DNA from: Novosphingobium sp. PC22D
GTDB lineage: Bacteria > Pseudomonadota > Alphaproteobacteria > Sphingomonadales > Sphingomonadaceae
Direction: 5' to 3'
Assembly: GCF_002556635.1 (NCBI RefSeq)
Contig: NZ_MWMO01000005.1
Location: 186,001-250,000, forward strand
Length of the DNA stretch: 64,000 nt
Positions 55,599 through 64,000 of this stretch are shown here, in pieces (position 1 is the stretch's first letter; every line of letters starts with the position of its first letter). Both the position numbers and the translations under genes were made by a program. Under the pieces are notes generated by a model. The model saw only the letters and a program-made list of their open reading frames with translations. It was not told where the DNA came from and made no database searches.

Positions 55599-56312
55599 AT
55601 GGCGTCTATCGCCCCTGTACGCCGGACCGCGCTGACGTTCTGGCAAAAGATGAATATCGGGATGGCGCTGTTCATCCTGTTCGGCTTCGCACAGTTCGCC
55701 GCGCGCGGTTTCGTCGACTATGACCACGCGCCGCTGATCTTCCACCTGCACGGCATGCTGATGGTCGGATGGCTCGGCCTCGTCGTCAGCCAGTCACTGC
55801 TCGCCGGGCGCGGCGCGCTGGCGCTGCACATGGCGATGGGCTGGGCGAGCGTGATCATGGTCCCCGCGATCGTGATCGTCGCGAGCCTCACCAGCCTTTC
55901 CGCGCTCGCCAGCGGACTCACCCCGCCGTTCTTCACCCCGGCCTACTTCCTGGCGCTGGTCCATGTCTCGGCGATCGCCTTCGCGGTCATGGTGATGGCC
56001 GCGGTCGTGCTGCGCGAGCAGACGGCGTGGCACAAGCGGCTGATGGTGGGCTCGAGCGTGCTGCTGCTCGAACCCGCGCTCGGCCGCGTGCTGCCGATGC
56101 CGCTGATCATGCCGTGGGGCGAGTGGCTGTCGCTGGCGATCCAGCTCGGCGTGGTCTGGCTGATCGTGCGCGAGGACCGACGCAGCCTTGGCGCGGTGCA
56201 TCCCGCGACGCTGGCCGTGGCCATGGGAGTCGCCTCCTGCCACATCGTCTACGAGAGCCTGGCGCGCATCCCCGCCTGGCAGGCGCTCGCCACCGCGATC
56301 GCGGCAGGTTGA
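55599..56312 (+). CDS. Multi-pass membrane protein of unknown function
   Basis: A 237-residue protein with about seven hydrophobic segments and a good GGAGGAGG site upstream (55583-55590). His residues occur in membrane-adjacent motifs (LIFHLHGMLMVGW, LVHVSAIAF, AWHKRLMVG), a spacing that in other families suits haem or metal binding. I do not recognise the family. It stands alone between a 266-base upstream stretch with no evident feature and nadA. Confidence 0.75.
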   Translation: MASIAPVRRTALTFWQKMNIGMALFILFGFAQFAARGFVDYDHAPLIFHLHGMLMVGWLGLVVSQSLLAGRGALALHMAMGWASVIMVPAIVIVASLTSLSALASGLTPPFFTPAYFLALVHVSAIAFAVMVMAAVVLREQTAWHKRLMVGSSVLLLEPALGRVLPMPLIMPWGEWLSLAIQLGVVWLIVREDRRSLGAVHPATLAVAMGVASCHIVYESLARIPAWQALATAIAAG

Positions 56313-56415
56313 GGCGGAGGGACCGGGGCGCGAAAACGCTTGGGCTCGCGCCCCCTCGTCCCTAGATAGGCCGCGACGACAACCACAACGACGGCCGATC
56401 GCGCCCGGAGCATCC

Positions 56416-57405
56416 ATGACCGCCCAACCGATTGAAAACCTGTCCGGACTCGACTTGCGCGCCGAAATCGAGCGCCTGCGCAAGGAGCGCAAGGCGGTGA
56501 TCCTCGCGCACTACTACCAGAAGCCCGAGTTGCAGGATCTCGCCGATTTCGTCGGCGACAGCCTCGAGCTCAGCCGCAAGGCGGCGGAGACCGACGCCGA
56601 GGTCATCGCGTTTTGCGGCGTGAAGTTCATGGCCGATACCGCCAAGATCCTCAGCCCCGACAAGATCGTCGTGCTGCCGGACATGGAAGCGGGCTGCAGC
56701 CTCGAGGATTCGTGCCCGCCCGAGAAGTTTAAGGCCTTCCGCGAGGCGCATCCCGACCACATTGCGCTGACCTACATCAACTGCTCGACCGAGGTTAAGG
56801 CGCTCTCCGACGTGATCGTCACCAGTTCGAGCGCCGAAACGATCCTCCAGCAGATCCCGGACAGCCAGCCGATCATCTTCGGGCCCGACCGGCACTTGGG
56901 CGGCTATCTCAACCGCAAGTTCGGACGCGACATGCTGCTCTGGCCGGGGGTGTGCATCGTCCACGAGGCCTTCAGCGAGACCGAGCTGCTCAAGCTCAAG
57001 GCGCAGCATCCCGGCGCGCCTATCGCGGCGCACCCCGAATGCCCGCCGCACATTGTGGACCACGCCGATTACGTCGGCTCGACCAGCGGCATCCTGCAAT
57101 ACGCCAAGACCATGGAAGGCGACACGCTGATCGTCGCCACCGAGCCGCACATCATCCACCAGATGGAAACCGCGCTGCCGAGCAAGACCTTCATCGGCGC
57201 GCCCGGCGCGGACGGCAACTGCAACTGCAACATCTGCCCCTACATGGCGCTCAACACGATGGAAAAGCTCTACCTCGCATTGCGCGACCTCGAGCCCCGG
57301 ATCGAGATCGAAGAGCCGCTGCGCCTCGCGGCGAAGAAGAGCCTCGACAAGATGCTCGAAATGGCGAGCGGCACCATCGGCAAGGGCGATCTCGGGGCAC
57401 GGTAA
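56416..57405 (+). CDS. nadA: Quinolinate synthase
   Basis: A 329-residue iron-sulfur enzyme that condenses iminoaspartate with dihydroxyacetone phosphate to quinolinate in NAD synthesis. ATG 56416 (MTAQPIENLSGLDL) follows a GGAG. The three cluster cysteines fit DMEAGCSLEDSC (Cys94), HPECPPHIV and NCNCNICPYM. AHYYQKPELQDLADFVGDSL is the family signature. nadB and nadC are not adjacent. Confidence 0.96.
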   Translation: MTAQPIENLSGLDLRAEIERLRKERKAVILAHYYQKPELQDLADFVGDSLELSRKAAETDAEVIAFCGVKFMADTAKILSPDKIVVLPDMEAGCSLEDSCPPEKFKAFREAHPDHIALTYINCSTEVKALSDVIVTSSSAETILQQIPDSQPIIFGPDRHLGGYLNRKFGRDMLLWPGVCIVHEAFSETELLKLKAQHPGAPIAAHPECPPHIVDHADYVGSTSGILQYAKTMEGDTLIVATEPHIIHQMETALPSKTFIGAPGADGNCNCNICPYMALNTMEKLYLALRDLEPRIEIEEPLRLAAKKSLDKMLEMASGTIGKGDLGAR

Positions 57406-57536
57406 GCGAGCGCGGCTCGGCCCCCTTCTCTCCTCATCCCGGCTTTGGCGGGAATGGGGAATTGCGGGGTGAGACTGAAGCAACGCGGAAGCACGTCAGA
57501 CCGCCCCGCGCGGCACCCGGTCCCTCGCCCCGCGCG

Positions 57537-58808
57537 CTATCCCCGCCGGCGGAACGTTAGCGGCAGGCTCTCGATCGTGTGCGTCGCCAGCGTCGGCAGA
57601 TAGGTGAGTTCGGAAGGGTCCACCGCAAGCCGGATATCCGCCAGCCGCCGGACGAACTCCTGCGCGGCGACCTTGATCTCCATGCGCGCGAGCGCGATCC
57701 CGACGCACTTGTGGATGCCCGAGCCGAACGTGAGGTTCGCCCCGAGGTTGCCGCGCTCGAAATCGAGGCCGCGCGGATTGGGGAACTTGGCCTCGTCGTC
57801 GTTGGCCGAGGCGTACATCACGCAGACCTGCGACATCGCCGGGATCAGCGTGCCGCCGATCTCGACGTCCTTCATCGCGGTGCGGAACAGGCCGTGGACG
57901 GGCGGCTCGAGCCGCAGCACCTCCTCGACGAAGCGCGCCATGAGGCGGTCGTTGTCGACATCGGGCAGCAGCCGTTCGGCGAGACCCTCCTGCGTCGCGA
58001 GCACGAGCAGGACGTTGGTGATCGCCGCGGCGGTCGTGTCGTTCCCCGCGATCAGGAAGGCGCGGATCGTCGCGATCTGCTCGGTGCGCGAGAGGCGCGG
58101 ATTTTCGGCATCGGCGAGACTCGCCTCGACGATGTCGGTGGTCATGTCCTCGCGCGGTTCCTTTTCGCGCGCCTCGATCTCGCCGATGATCGTGTTCTGC
58201 AGGTCGCACATCCATCTGGCGTTCTCGAGCATGTCCTCGCGCGTCTGCATCCGGCCGATCTGGTCGAGCACCGCCTTGGTCCAGATCGCGATCCTTTCGG
58301 CCCCGATCTGCGAATAGTCGAAGCCGAGCTGCTCGCAGATGATGTGCGCGGTCATGGGCCCGGCGATGTCCTTCATCCCGTCGGCCCGGCCCCGGTCGGC
58401 GACACCTTCGATCAGATCGACGACGATCTGGCGGATGCGCGGTTCGAGGTCCTTCACCCGATGCGCGGTGAAGGCCTTCTCGGTGAGGCGGCGCAACCGC
58501 GTGTGCGCGGGCGGATCGAGCGCGAGATCGCGGATGAAGCCGCCGCCCTCTCGCTCCATGATGGCGGCGAATTCCTCGAGATGGCCGTTGGCGTAGCGGT
58601 CCTGATAGCCGTGCTCGAGCGAGAAGGTCTCGTCGTCCGTCAGCACCCGCACGCAATCGGCGTAGCGCGTGATCAGATAGAGATCGAGGCCGGGGTCGTA
58701 GTAGACCGGATCGCGCTCGCGAAGCGCGCGGTAGAAGGGAAAGGGATCGTTGCGGATCAGCGGATCGAGCCGCGTTTCGCCGCCTGCGAGTTCGAGCGTG
58801 TCGGTCAT
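57537..58808 (-). CDS. Cytochrome P450
   Basis: A 423-residue soluble class I bacterial P450 from ATG 58808 (MTDTLELAGGETRLD), preceded by GGAG; an ATG at 58823 is less likely. The I-helix oxygen motif is FLIAGNDTTAAAI, the K-helix ExxR is EEVLRLEPP, and the haem loop FGSGIHKCVG holds the axial Cys. It needs ferredoxin and a reductase, neither of which is encoded nearby. It shares a minus-strand operon with the amidohydrolase and SDR genes. Substrate unknown, probably a terpenoid, steroid or alicyclic acid. Confidence 0.93.
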   Translation of the reverse strand: MTDTLELAGGETRLDPLIRNDPFPFYRALRERDPVYYDPGLDLYLITRYADCVRVLTDDETFSLEHGYQDRYANGHLEEFAAIMEREGGGFIRDLALDPPAHTRLRRLTEKAFTAHRVKDLEPRIRQIVVDLIEGVADRGRADGMKDIAGPMTAHIICEQLGFDYSQIGAERIAIWTKAVLDQIGRMQTREDMLENARWMCDLQNTIIGEIEAREKEPREDMTTDIVEASLADAENPRLSRTEQIATIRAFLIAGNDTTAAAITNVLLVLATQEGLAERLLPDVDNDRLMARFVEEVLRLEPPVHGLFRTAMKDVEIGGTLIPAMSQVCVMYASANDDEAKFPNPRGLDFERGNLGANLTFGSGIHKCVGIALARMEIKVAAQEFVRRLADIRLAVDPSELTYLPTLATHTIESLPLTFRRRG

Positions 58809-58844
58809 GGCGTGAATCTCCATTTCGGATCTGGGGCGGCGCGC

Positions 58845-60002
58845 TCAGTCGAGCCGGTAGAGGCTGCGCGCGGTCTCCCCGAGGATCAGCTTCGCGTCGG
58901 CCTCGCCCACCGCGTCGAGCACTTCGCTCACGGCATGGGCAGTGTAGCCGAAGGTGCCTTCGGAATGCGGATAATCCTGCGCCCACATCACCCGGTCGGC
59001 GCCGATCTCGTCGATCAGCTTGAGCCCGACCGCATCGGTCTGGAAGGTGGCGTACATGTGCTGCCGCCAGTACCAGGTGGGGCGGTGCTTCATCTCCCAC
59101 GAGAACAGCTCGCGGTGCGCGCCGTAGGTCACCTCGCAATCCTGCAAGGCGCCCGCCACCCAGTTGATCCCGCCCTCGGCGAAGGCGAAGCGCAAGCCGG
59201 GAAAGCGGTCGAGCACACCGCCGAAGATGAGCTGGCCGAAGGTGCGGCGAAACGGATCGGCCTGGACGATGAAGAAGGTGCCGAACCCGCCGCGCCCGCC
59301 CGAGGCGGGCACCTCGCCGATGTGAAAGTTGACCGGCAATCCGGCCTCCTCGGCCGCGCCCCACAGCGCGTCCATCTGCGGGTCGGACCAGTCGATCGGA
59401 TTGCCATCGCGGTCCTTGCCGGGGCTGTAGGGCAGCATGAAGCTCTTCAGCCCGAGGTCGACGATCTGGCGCACCGCGGTTTCGGCGCGCGCCGGGTCCC
59501 ACCAGTTCGAGCAGATGCCCACGCCATGGAAGCGGCCCGGACTGCGCCGTCCCAGCTCCGCCATGTGCGCGTTGTAGGTGCGGTACATCAGCTCCTGCAG
59601 GTCCTGGTCGGGATAGCGGATGAAGCCCATCAGCGAGTTGGGATAGACGATCTCCTGCGCGATCCCCTCGGCATCGAGGTGGGTGTTGCGCACCTCGAGC
59701 CGAAAGCCCTCGTTGAGGTTCGAGCGCTCCAGCGCCCGGTCGACGTCGACCCCGGTGGGATAGGCCTGCATCGCGTCGGGAAAGCCCACGCGCCAGTACT
59801 TGTCGAACCAGACGCGCGGCGCCTGCGCCTTCATCGGCTCGGGGAAAGCCTCGTAGAAGATGTCCTCGGTCAGCTCGATGTGGTTGTCGGCCGAGACCAG
59901 TTCGCAGCCAACCGGCAGCACCGCGTCGGTCGGCTGCGCCTGGCGATCGACGATCATGCCCGCGTCCGACGCCGAGGGACTGCCGATCAGGGTATCGCTC
60001 AT
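58845..60002 (-). CDS. Amidohydrolase-2 family metal-dependent hydrolase or decarboxylase
   Basis: A 385-residue TIM-barrel protein of the amidohydrolase_2 group. It has VSADNHIELTED at strand 1, VNFHIGEVPASGG mid-barrel and VMWAQDYPHSEGTF with the late Asp. This subfamily, often found beside P450s and acyl-CoA ligases in actinobacteria and sphingomonads, includes decarboxylases and hydrolases of cyclic acids. The first metal motif is D-N-H rather than H-x-H. It is encoded between P450 and SDR with short gaps (36 and 16 bases). Confidence 0.88.
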   Translation of the reverse strand: MSDTLIGSPSASDAGMIVDRQAQPTDAVLPVGCELVSADNHIELTEDIFYEAFPEPMKAQAPRVWFDKYWRVGFPDAMQAYPTGVDVDRALERSNLNEGFRLEVRNTHLDAEGIAQEIVYPNSLMGFIRYPDQDLQELMYRTYNAHMAELGRRSPGRFHGVGICSNWWDPARAETAVRQIVDLGLKSFMLPYSPGKDRDGNPIDWSDPQMDALWGAAEEAGLPVNFHIGEVPASGGRGGFGTFFIVQADPFRRTFGQLIFGGVLDRFPGLRFAFAEGGINWVAGALQDCEVTYGAHRELFSWEMKHRPTWYWRQHMYATFQTDAVGLKLIDEIGADRVMWAQDYPHSEGTFGYTAHAVSEVLDAVGEADAKLILGETARSLYRLD

Positions 60003-60018
60003 CTGGTCTCTCCCGTGC

Positions 60019-60777
60019 CTATTGCGCGGTCCAGGCGCCGTCGACGCCGATCGCCTGTCCGTGAACGTAGCTGGCGCCTTCGCCGCACAGCCACAGCACC
60101 GCCTGGCCGATTTCCTCGGGCTGGCCGATGCGGCCGAGCGGGCTGCCCGCGACCAGTTGCTCGATCGCCGCCTTCATCCCCTCGGCCTGGGTCATCGGCG
60201 TGTCGATCATTCCCGGGCACACCGCGTTGATGCGAATGCCCTGCTTGCCGTATTCGAGCGCCGAGGCCTTGGTCAGACCCGTGACGCCATGCTTCGAGGC
60301 GGTGTAGGCCGCGCAATAGGCGGCGCCGCGCAGACCGGCGGTCGAGCTGCAATTGACGATCGCGCCGCCGCCGCCCTTCAGCATCGCCGCGATCTCGAAG
60401 CGCATGCAGTGCCACAGGCCGGTGAGGTTGATCGCCATGATCCGGTTCCAGTTGTCAACCGAGCATTCGGCGGTGAGCTTACCCGGCTCGCCATCGGTTC
60501 CCGCCGCGTTGAAGGCAGCGTCGAGCCGGCCGTAGGTCGAGACCGCGCTTGCCACGGCGGCCTCGACTTGCGCGGCATCGGCGACGTCGCAGGCCGCAGG
60601 CGTCGCCTCGCCGCCCGCCTCGCGGATCATGGCCTCGGTCTCGCGCGCGCTCTCGGCGTTGAAGTCCACCAGCACGACCGCATAGCCCGCCTGCGCGAAG
60701 AGCCGCGAGGTCGCCCTGCCGATGCCCGAGCCCGCGCCCGTCACCAGTGCGACCTTGCCGCTGCCCTGTCCGCTCAT
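60019..60777 (-). CDS. Short-chain dehydrogenase/reductase
   Basis: A 252-residue classical SDR from ATG 60777 (MSGQGSGKVALVTGAGSG). The cofactor loop TGAGSGIGRA, a DxNAGx-like FNAAGTDG, catalytic Ser in NCSSTAG and the YTASK active-site pair are all present. An acidic residue after strand 2 (VDFNAESARE) predicts NAD rather than NADP. It is the first gene of the P450/amidohydrolase operon and probably oxidises a hydroxylated intermediate. Confidence 0.92.
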   Translation of the reverse strand: MSGQGSGKVALVTGAGSGIGRATSRLFAQAGYAVVLVDFNAESARETEAMIREAGGEATPAACDVADAAQVEAAVASAVSTYGRLDAAFNAAGTDGEPGKLTAECSVDNWNRIMAINLTGLWHCMRFEIAAMLKGGGGAIVNCSSTAGLRGAAYCAAYTASKHGVTGLTKASALEYGKQGIRINAVCPGMIDTPMTQAEGMKAAIEQLVAGSPLGRIGQPEEIGQAVLWLCGEGASYVHGQAIGVDGAWTAQ

Positions 60778-60873
60778 TTCCGTTCTCTCCCGTTTGACTC
60801 TCGCCGGTGAGGTGGCACGAACCCGGGGCGGCATCCAGACACCGACTCCCGCGCATCGGCCCCGCGGCCGGAT

Positions 60874-60908
60874 TTGGCTGGAACGATGGCCTGCATCGTT
60901 CCAGCCAA
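60874..60908. promoter_or_regulatory. Perfect palindrome, probable operator of the divergent catabolic promoters
   Basis: TTGGCTGGAACGATG and its exact reverse complement CATCGTTCCAGCCAA flank a 5-base spacer (60889-60893). It lies in the 173-base divergent region, 96 bases from the SDR start and 42 from the ligase start. Length and symmetry suit binding by the TetR-family dimer encoded at 62571-63305. Confidence 0.75.
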
Positions 60909-60950
60909 TCGCGGTGGCCATGCCCGCCCATCCGGGCCATCAAGCGAGGC

Positions 60951-62567
60951 ATGAGCGAGACCGAACCGCCCTCCACCGTCCCGGCGCTGCTCGCCGGCCA
61001 CTTCGCCGCGCGCGCCGAACGCGATGCCGTGGCGATGGTGGGCGAGACGATCACCTACGCCGAACTCGACGCGCGCACGTCCGAAATGGCGCGCGCGCTG
61101 CTGGCGGCGGGCGCGGGCAAGGGCGCGCGGATCGCGCTGCTCGCGCCCGACGGAATCTTCTGGGTGACGGCCTTCCTCGCGGCGCTACGGATGGGCGCGC
61201 TGATCACCGTGGTCAGCACCTTGTGCACGCCGCGCGAGCTGGCGCACATCCTGCGCAACAGCGACGTGCAGTACCTGCTCGCCGCACGCCGCTTTCTCAG
61301 TCACGACTACGGCGAAAAGCTCCAGACCGCCTTTCCCGAGCTTGCCGGGCAGGCCCCCGGCGCGATCCGGCTCGAAGGAGCGCCGTTCCTGCGCGATGTC
61401 TGGATGGACGATGTCGAGGGCCTGAGCTGGGCAGCGCCGCGCGAAGACCTGCTTGCGCTCGGCGAGGCACCGGGCGCGCCCGGCCCGGCTATCCTCGCCG
61501 CGATCGAGGCCGAGGTCACTCCTGCCGACGACGCGGTGATCGTCTACACCTCGGGCAGCACCTCGATGCCCAAGGCGGTGGTCCACTCGCAATGGACGCT
61601 CGCGCGGCATCCGCGCGAACTGGCGAAGCTGTTCGTGCTGAAACCGGACGACCGGATGATGCCGATGCTGCCTGCCTTCTGGCTGGGCGGCATGGCGATG
61701 CTGATGCAGGTAATGAGCAAGGGCGCGACGCTGGTCTATCCCGCCTCGCCCGATCACGCCGACCTGCTCGCGGCAATCGAGACGCTGGACGTCAACCGTG
61801 TCAACGGCTGGGGCGACGGGCTCGCCCGCCTTCGTGAAGCGGCCGCGGCCAAGGGCATCGACGTCGATGCGATCATGGGGCTTGGCCCGTTCCGCGACGA
61901 GGCCGGCGACCTGATCCCGCCGCAGTTGTCCTCGAACCTGCTCGGCATGAGCGAGACCTTCGCTCCGCACAGCGGCGTGCCGATCAACGTGCGCCTGCCC
62001 GAGGACAAACCCGGCGCCTCGGGTCCGCCGGTCAACCGGTTCGAGCGGCGGATCGTCGATCCCGACACCGGCACGGTGCTCGGCGCGAACGAGGTCGGCG
62101 AGCTGCACCTGCGCGGCGGCGGGCTGATGAGCGGCTTCTACAAGAAGCGCCCCTGCGACGTCTTCACCCCGGACGGTTTCTACCCGACCGGCGACTTGTG
62201 CAGGATCGACGAGGACGACTACCTCACCTTCGTCGCGCGCCGCAACGACATGATCAAGACCCGCGCCGCCAACGTCTCGCGGCTGGAAGTCGAGGCGGCG
62301 CTGGCGCGGCTGCCCGGCGTGGCCATGGCGGTGGTGACCGGATTGCCCCACGCGGAATACGGCGAGATGGTCGCGGCGGCGGTCGTGCCGGCCGCGGGCG
62401 CCGAGCCTGACGAGGCCGGGCTGCGCGCGGCGCTCAAGGACGAGATTTCGAGCTACAAGATCCCGCGCCGGATCGTCTTTGTGGAGGAAGCGGCGATCCC
62501 GCGCACCGCGACCGGCAAGCTGCGGCTCCACGAACTCGGCGAGATGATCGCGGCCAAGCTCGGCTGA
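60951..62567 (+). CDS. AMP-dependent acyl-CoA ligase
   Basis: A 538-residue adenylate-forming enzyme from ATG 60951 (MSETEPPSTVPALLAGHF). Motif A3 is VYTSGSTSMPKAVVHS, A7 contains PTGDLCRIDEDDYLTF, and A10 carries the catalytic Lys in PRTATGKLRL. It activates a carboxylic acid to its CoA thioester. Divergent transcription from the SDR-amidohydrolase-P450 operon and the shared palindrome suggest it starts or ends the same catabolic route. Confidence 0.93.
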   Translation: MSETEPPSTVPALLAGHFAARAERDAVAMVGETITYAELDARTSEMARALLAAGAGKGARIALLAPDGIFWVTAFLAALRMGALITVVSTLCTPRELAHILRNSDVQYLLAARRFLSHDYGEKLQTAFPELAGQAPGAIRLEGAPFLRDVWMDDVEGLSWAAPREDLLALGEAPGAPGPAILAAIEAEVTPADDAVIVYTSGSTSMPKAVVHSQWTLARHPRELAKLFVLKPDDRMMPMLPAFWLGGMAMLMQVMSKGATLVYPASPDHADLLAAIETLDVNRVNGWGDGLARLREAAAAKGIDVDAIMGLGPFRDEAGDLIPPQLSSNLLGMSETFAPHSGVPINVRLPEDKPGASGPPVNRFERRIVDPDTGTVLGANEVGELHLRGGGLMSGFYKKRPCDVFTPDGFYPTGDLCRIDEDDYLTFVARRNDMIKTRAANVSRLEVEAALARLPGVAMAVVTGLPHAEYGEMVAAAVVPAAGAEPDEAGLRAALKDEISSYKIPRRIVFVEEAAIPRTATGKLRLHELGEMIAAKLG

Positions 62568-62570
62568 CGC

Positions 62571-63305
62571 TCAGACGTTGGCTTCGTGGCGGTGCAGAAC
62601 CTCGCGGATCTGCGAATTGGGCGTCAGCGCCGATGCGAGCAAATGCGAATAGCCCGAGTAGAGCCGGCGACGGAGCTGCTCAAGCGGGAACGGCCGGTCC
62701 GACCACTCGACGCACAGCCCGCTGGCGAGCAGGACGAGTTGCTCGGCAAGGTCGCGCACGTTGATCTCCGGGCGGATCGCGCCCGAGCGCTGCTGCTGCT
62801 GGAGCAGCTTGTGCATGCCCTTCAGCTCGCGGTCGCGGAAGTCGTAGAAGATCGCGCGCGAGCGCGAGAAGAAGATCTGGCTGACCTGCCTGCAGAACTC
62901 CGGCGAGGCCTCGACCGACTGCAGCCAGCGGTCGATGATCTCGATCACCGCGTGGCTGTCGTCCGCGCGCGGACTGGCGGTGCGGCCTACGTAGCGCGTG
63001 TACTCGCTGATGGCCTGCACGATCGCCTCGTCACGCGGGCCGACCAGGTTGTAGATCGTCTGCACCGCATGGCCCGAAGCCTCGGCGATGCGGCGCACGG
63101 TCACGGCCTCGAACCCGTTCTCGACCAGCAGGCGGCGGATCGTCGCGAGAATCTGCGCGCGCCGCAAACGCTGGTTGCGCCGCGTGACTGCCGCCACGCC
63201 GCCGGGGAAATGCAGGATCGGCAGGGCGGGATCGTACAGCACCGATGGCCCGCGCGGCGCGAAGCCGGCAGGGCTCTGGACGATCTGGTATTCTTGCTGG
63301 CTCAA
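62571..63305 (-). CDS. TetR-family transcriptional regulator
   Basis: A 244-residue regulator. The N-terminal DNA-binding part is preceded by an unusual 40-residue lead (SPAGFAPRGPSVLYDPALPI). The helix-turn-helix is ILATIRRLLVENGFEAVTVRRIAEASGHAV followed by QTIYNLVGPRDEAIVQ. The C-terminal ligand domain is helical and not informative. It converges with the acyl-CoA ligase, 3 bases apart, and is the natural candidate to bind the palindrome at 60874-60908. A start further downstream (near residue 39) is possible. Confidence 0.9.
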   Translation of the reverse strand: MSQQEYQIVQSPAGFAPRGPSVLYDPALPILHFPGGVAAVTRRNQRLRRAQILATIRRLLVENGFEAVTVRRIAEASGHAVQTIYNLVGPRDEAIVQAISEYTRYVGRTASPRADDSHAVIEIIDRWLQSVEASPEFCRQVSQIFFSRSRAIFYDFRDRELKGMHKLLQQQQRSGAIRPEINVRDLAEQLVLLASGLCVEWSDRPFPLEQLRRRLYSGYSHLLASALTPNSQIREVLHRHEANV

Positions 63306-63316
63306 TAGCCTTCTCC

Positions 63317-63402
63317 CAATGGAGCAAGACTAGCATCGGCCCCAGGCAGCGCAAATCCGCCAGGGGGCCACGCAAACTTGACGCGGGGCGCAATGGAGCA
63401 AG
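63317..63402. repeat. 12-base direct repeat and imperfect palindrome upstream of the TetR gene
   Basis: CAATGGAGCAAG occurs at 63317-63328 and again, identical, at 63391-63402. Between them GGCCCC (63338-63343) and GGGGCC (63364-63369) with inner GGC/GCC form an imperfect inverted repeat. This 207-base gap would hold the TetR promoter and the 3' end region of the kinase gene. Confidence 0.6.
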
Positions 63403-63512
63403 GCGCAGAAGGCGACCATCGCCCCGCCCCCGCCGCCCTGCAGCATATCGGCTCGCCACGGGGCTCGCCTTTCGGAGCCATAACCGCGGGGCGCGCGCCT
63501 GGCCGCCGGGCG

Positions 63513-64000
63513 CTAGCAGCCCACTTGTGCCAGTTCCGCCTCGATGCCCGGGCGATAGCCTTCTCCGAACAGGCGGTAATGCACCAGCAGCGGGAAGAGG
63601 CGATAGATCGGCAAGCGCCCTTCCCAGCCTTGCTCGAGCTCGAGCGCGTGGAAGAAACGCTCGGGCGGGCGATCGAACAGCGTGAGCATGGCGACATCGA
63701 CCTCGCGGTGGCCCCGGCAGCAGGCCGGATCGATCAGCGCGGTGATCTCGCTGCCCTCGCTCAGCACGTTGCCGCCCCACAAGTCGCCATGGAGGAAATC
63801 GGGGCCGGGCCGGTCGGGCAGGTGATCGCCGAGCCGCGCGATCAGCGCCTCGATGCGGCCCGCGAGATTATCCGGCAGATGCGGCAGATGACAGCCCAGC
63901 CGGTTCCCGCCCCAGAAGCGCGTCCAGCTTTCGCTCGGGGAATTGGGCAGCGTGACCGAGCCGAACGCATAATCGGCATCCCAGCCATAGTCGCCGGAGG
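63513..64000 (-). CDS. Fructosamine kinase family protein (C-terminal part, cut by window edge)
   Basis: The last 162 residues of a minus-strand gene whose start is beyond the window. The kinase catalytic loop is HGDLWGGNVLSE and the metal-binding Asp is in ALIDPACCRGHREVD, followed by LTLFDRPPERFFHA. This is the fructosamine/ketosamine-3-kinase pattern, an enzyme that phosphorylates protein-bound ketosamines and so triggers their removal. Relatives are about 260-290 residues, so roughly half is visible. Confidence 0.9.
   Translation of the reverse strand, partial: SGDYGWDADYAFGSVTLPNSPSESWTRFWGGNRLGCHLPHLPDNLAGRIEALIARLGDHLPDRPGPDFLHGDLWGGNVLSEGSEITALIDPACCRGHREVDVAMLTLFDRPPERFFHALELEQGWEGRLPIYRLFPLLVHYRLFGEGYRPGIEAELAQVGC

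Noticed and set aside
57443..57457. CCCGGCTTTGGCGGG hairpin between nadA and the P450 gene
   Set aside because: Very short stem with a mismatch and no following U-run; at most a small dispersed repeat.

Overview
The window is GC-rich, densely coded bacterial chromosome. Its gene content points to an alphaproteobacterium, most likely Sphingomonadales (Sphingomonadaceae or Erythrobacteraceae). The clues are an Entner-Doudoroff operon (zwf-edd-glk-eda), an RcdA/DUF1465 protein, a UrcA-family protein, PtsP, large TonB-dependent receptors and PQQ/P450 catabolic genes. I see no phage, insertion sequence, CRISPR array, rRNA or tRNA. No gene-free stretch exceeds 300 bases.

The left half is dominated by phosphate biology. 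Regions in order: the start of a transglutaminase/DUF2126 gene (1-1250, cut by the window edge); ppk and ppx (1380-5084); a compact type IV secretion (T4SS) operon on the minus strand, virB2-B3-B4-B6-B9-B10-B11 (5092-12359); a small TPR protein; a lipoprotein and TonB-receptor pair (13287-17732); a sulfurtransferase and UrcA pair; a PhoB paralogue divergent from a PlcP-like phosphoesterase and Agt-like glycosyltransferase pair (19198-22090); a PQQ dehydrogenase and degenerate-kinase pair facing an IclR regulator and a luciferase-like oxidoreductase (22196-27217); then the core Pho locus on the minus strand, phoR, porin, pstSCAB, phoU, phoB (27289-35596).

Sequences matching the PhoB box (7-base units close to CTGTCAT repeated every 11 bases) lie upstream of pstS, the porin, the PhoB paralogue, the plcP-agt pair, the lipoprotein/TonB-receptor pair and, unexpectedly, the T4SS operon. 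The simplest reading is one phosphate-starvation regulon. It would combine high-affinity phosphate import (porin, PstSCAB), phospholipid replacement (PlcP/Agt), an uncharacterised outer-membrane uptake pair and a stripped-down T4SS of unknown function. The T4SS lacks recognisable VirB1, B5, B7, B8 and VirD4.

The right half is mostly housekeeping: zwf, edd-glk-eda with a very divergent PEP carboxylase-like gene and a PP2C-like gene (35825-44404); an L,D-transpeptidase; tilS and cpoB; a RodZ-like protein; ptsP; two small divergent DUF465 genes; rcdA; glpK; a metallo-beta-lactamase-fold hydrolase with a DUF4230 protein; a membrane protein; and nadA. From 57537 to 63305 there is an accessory catabolic cluster: cytochrome P450, amidohydrolase and SDR on the minus strand, divergent from an acyl-CoA ligase, with a TetR regulator and a perfect 15-base-arm palindrome in the shared promoter. 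The window ends inside a fructosamine-kinase-like gene.
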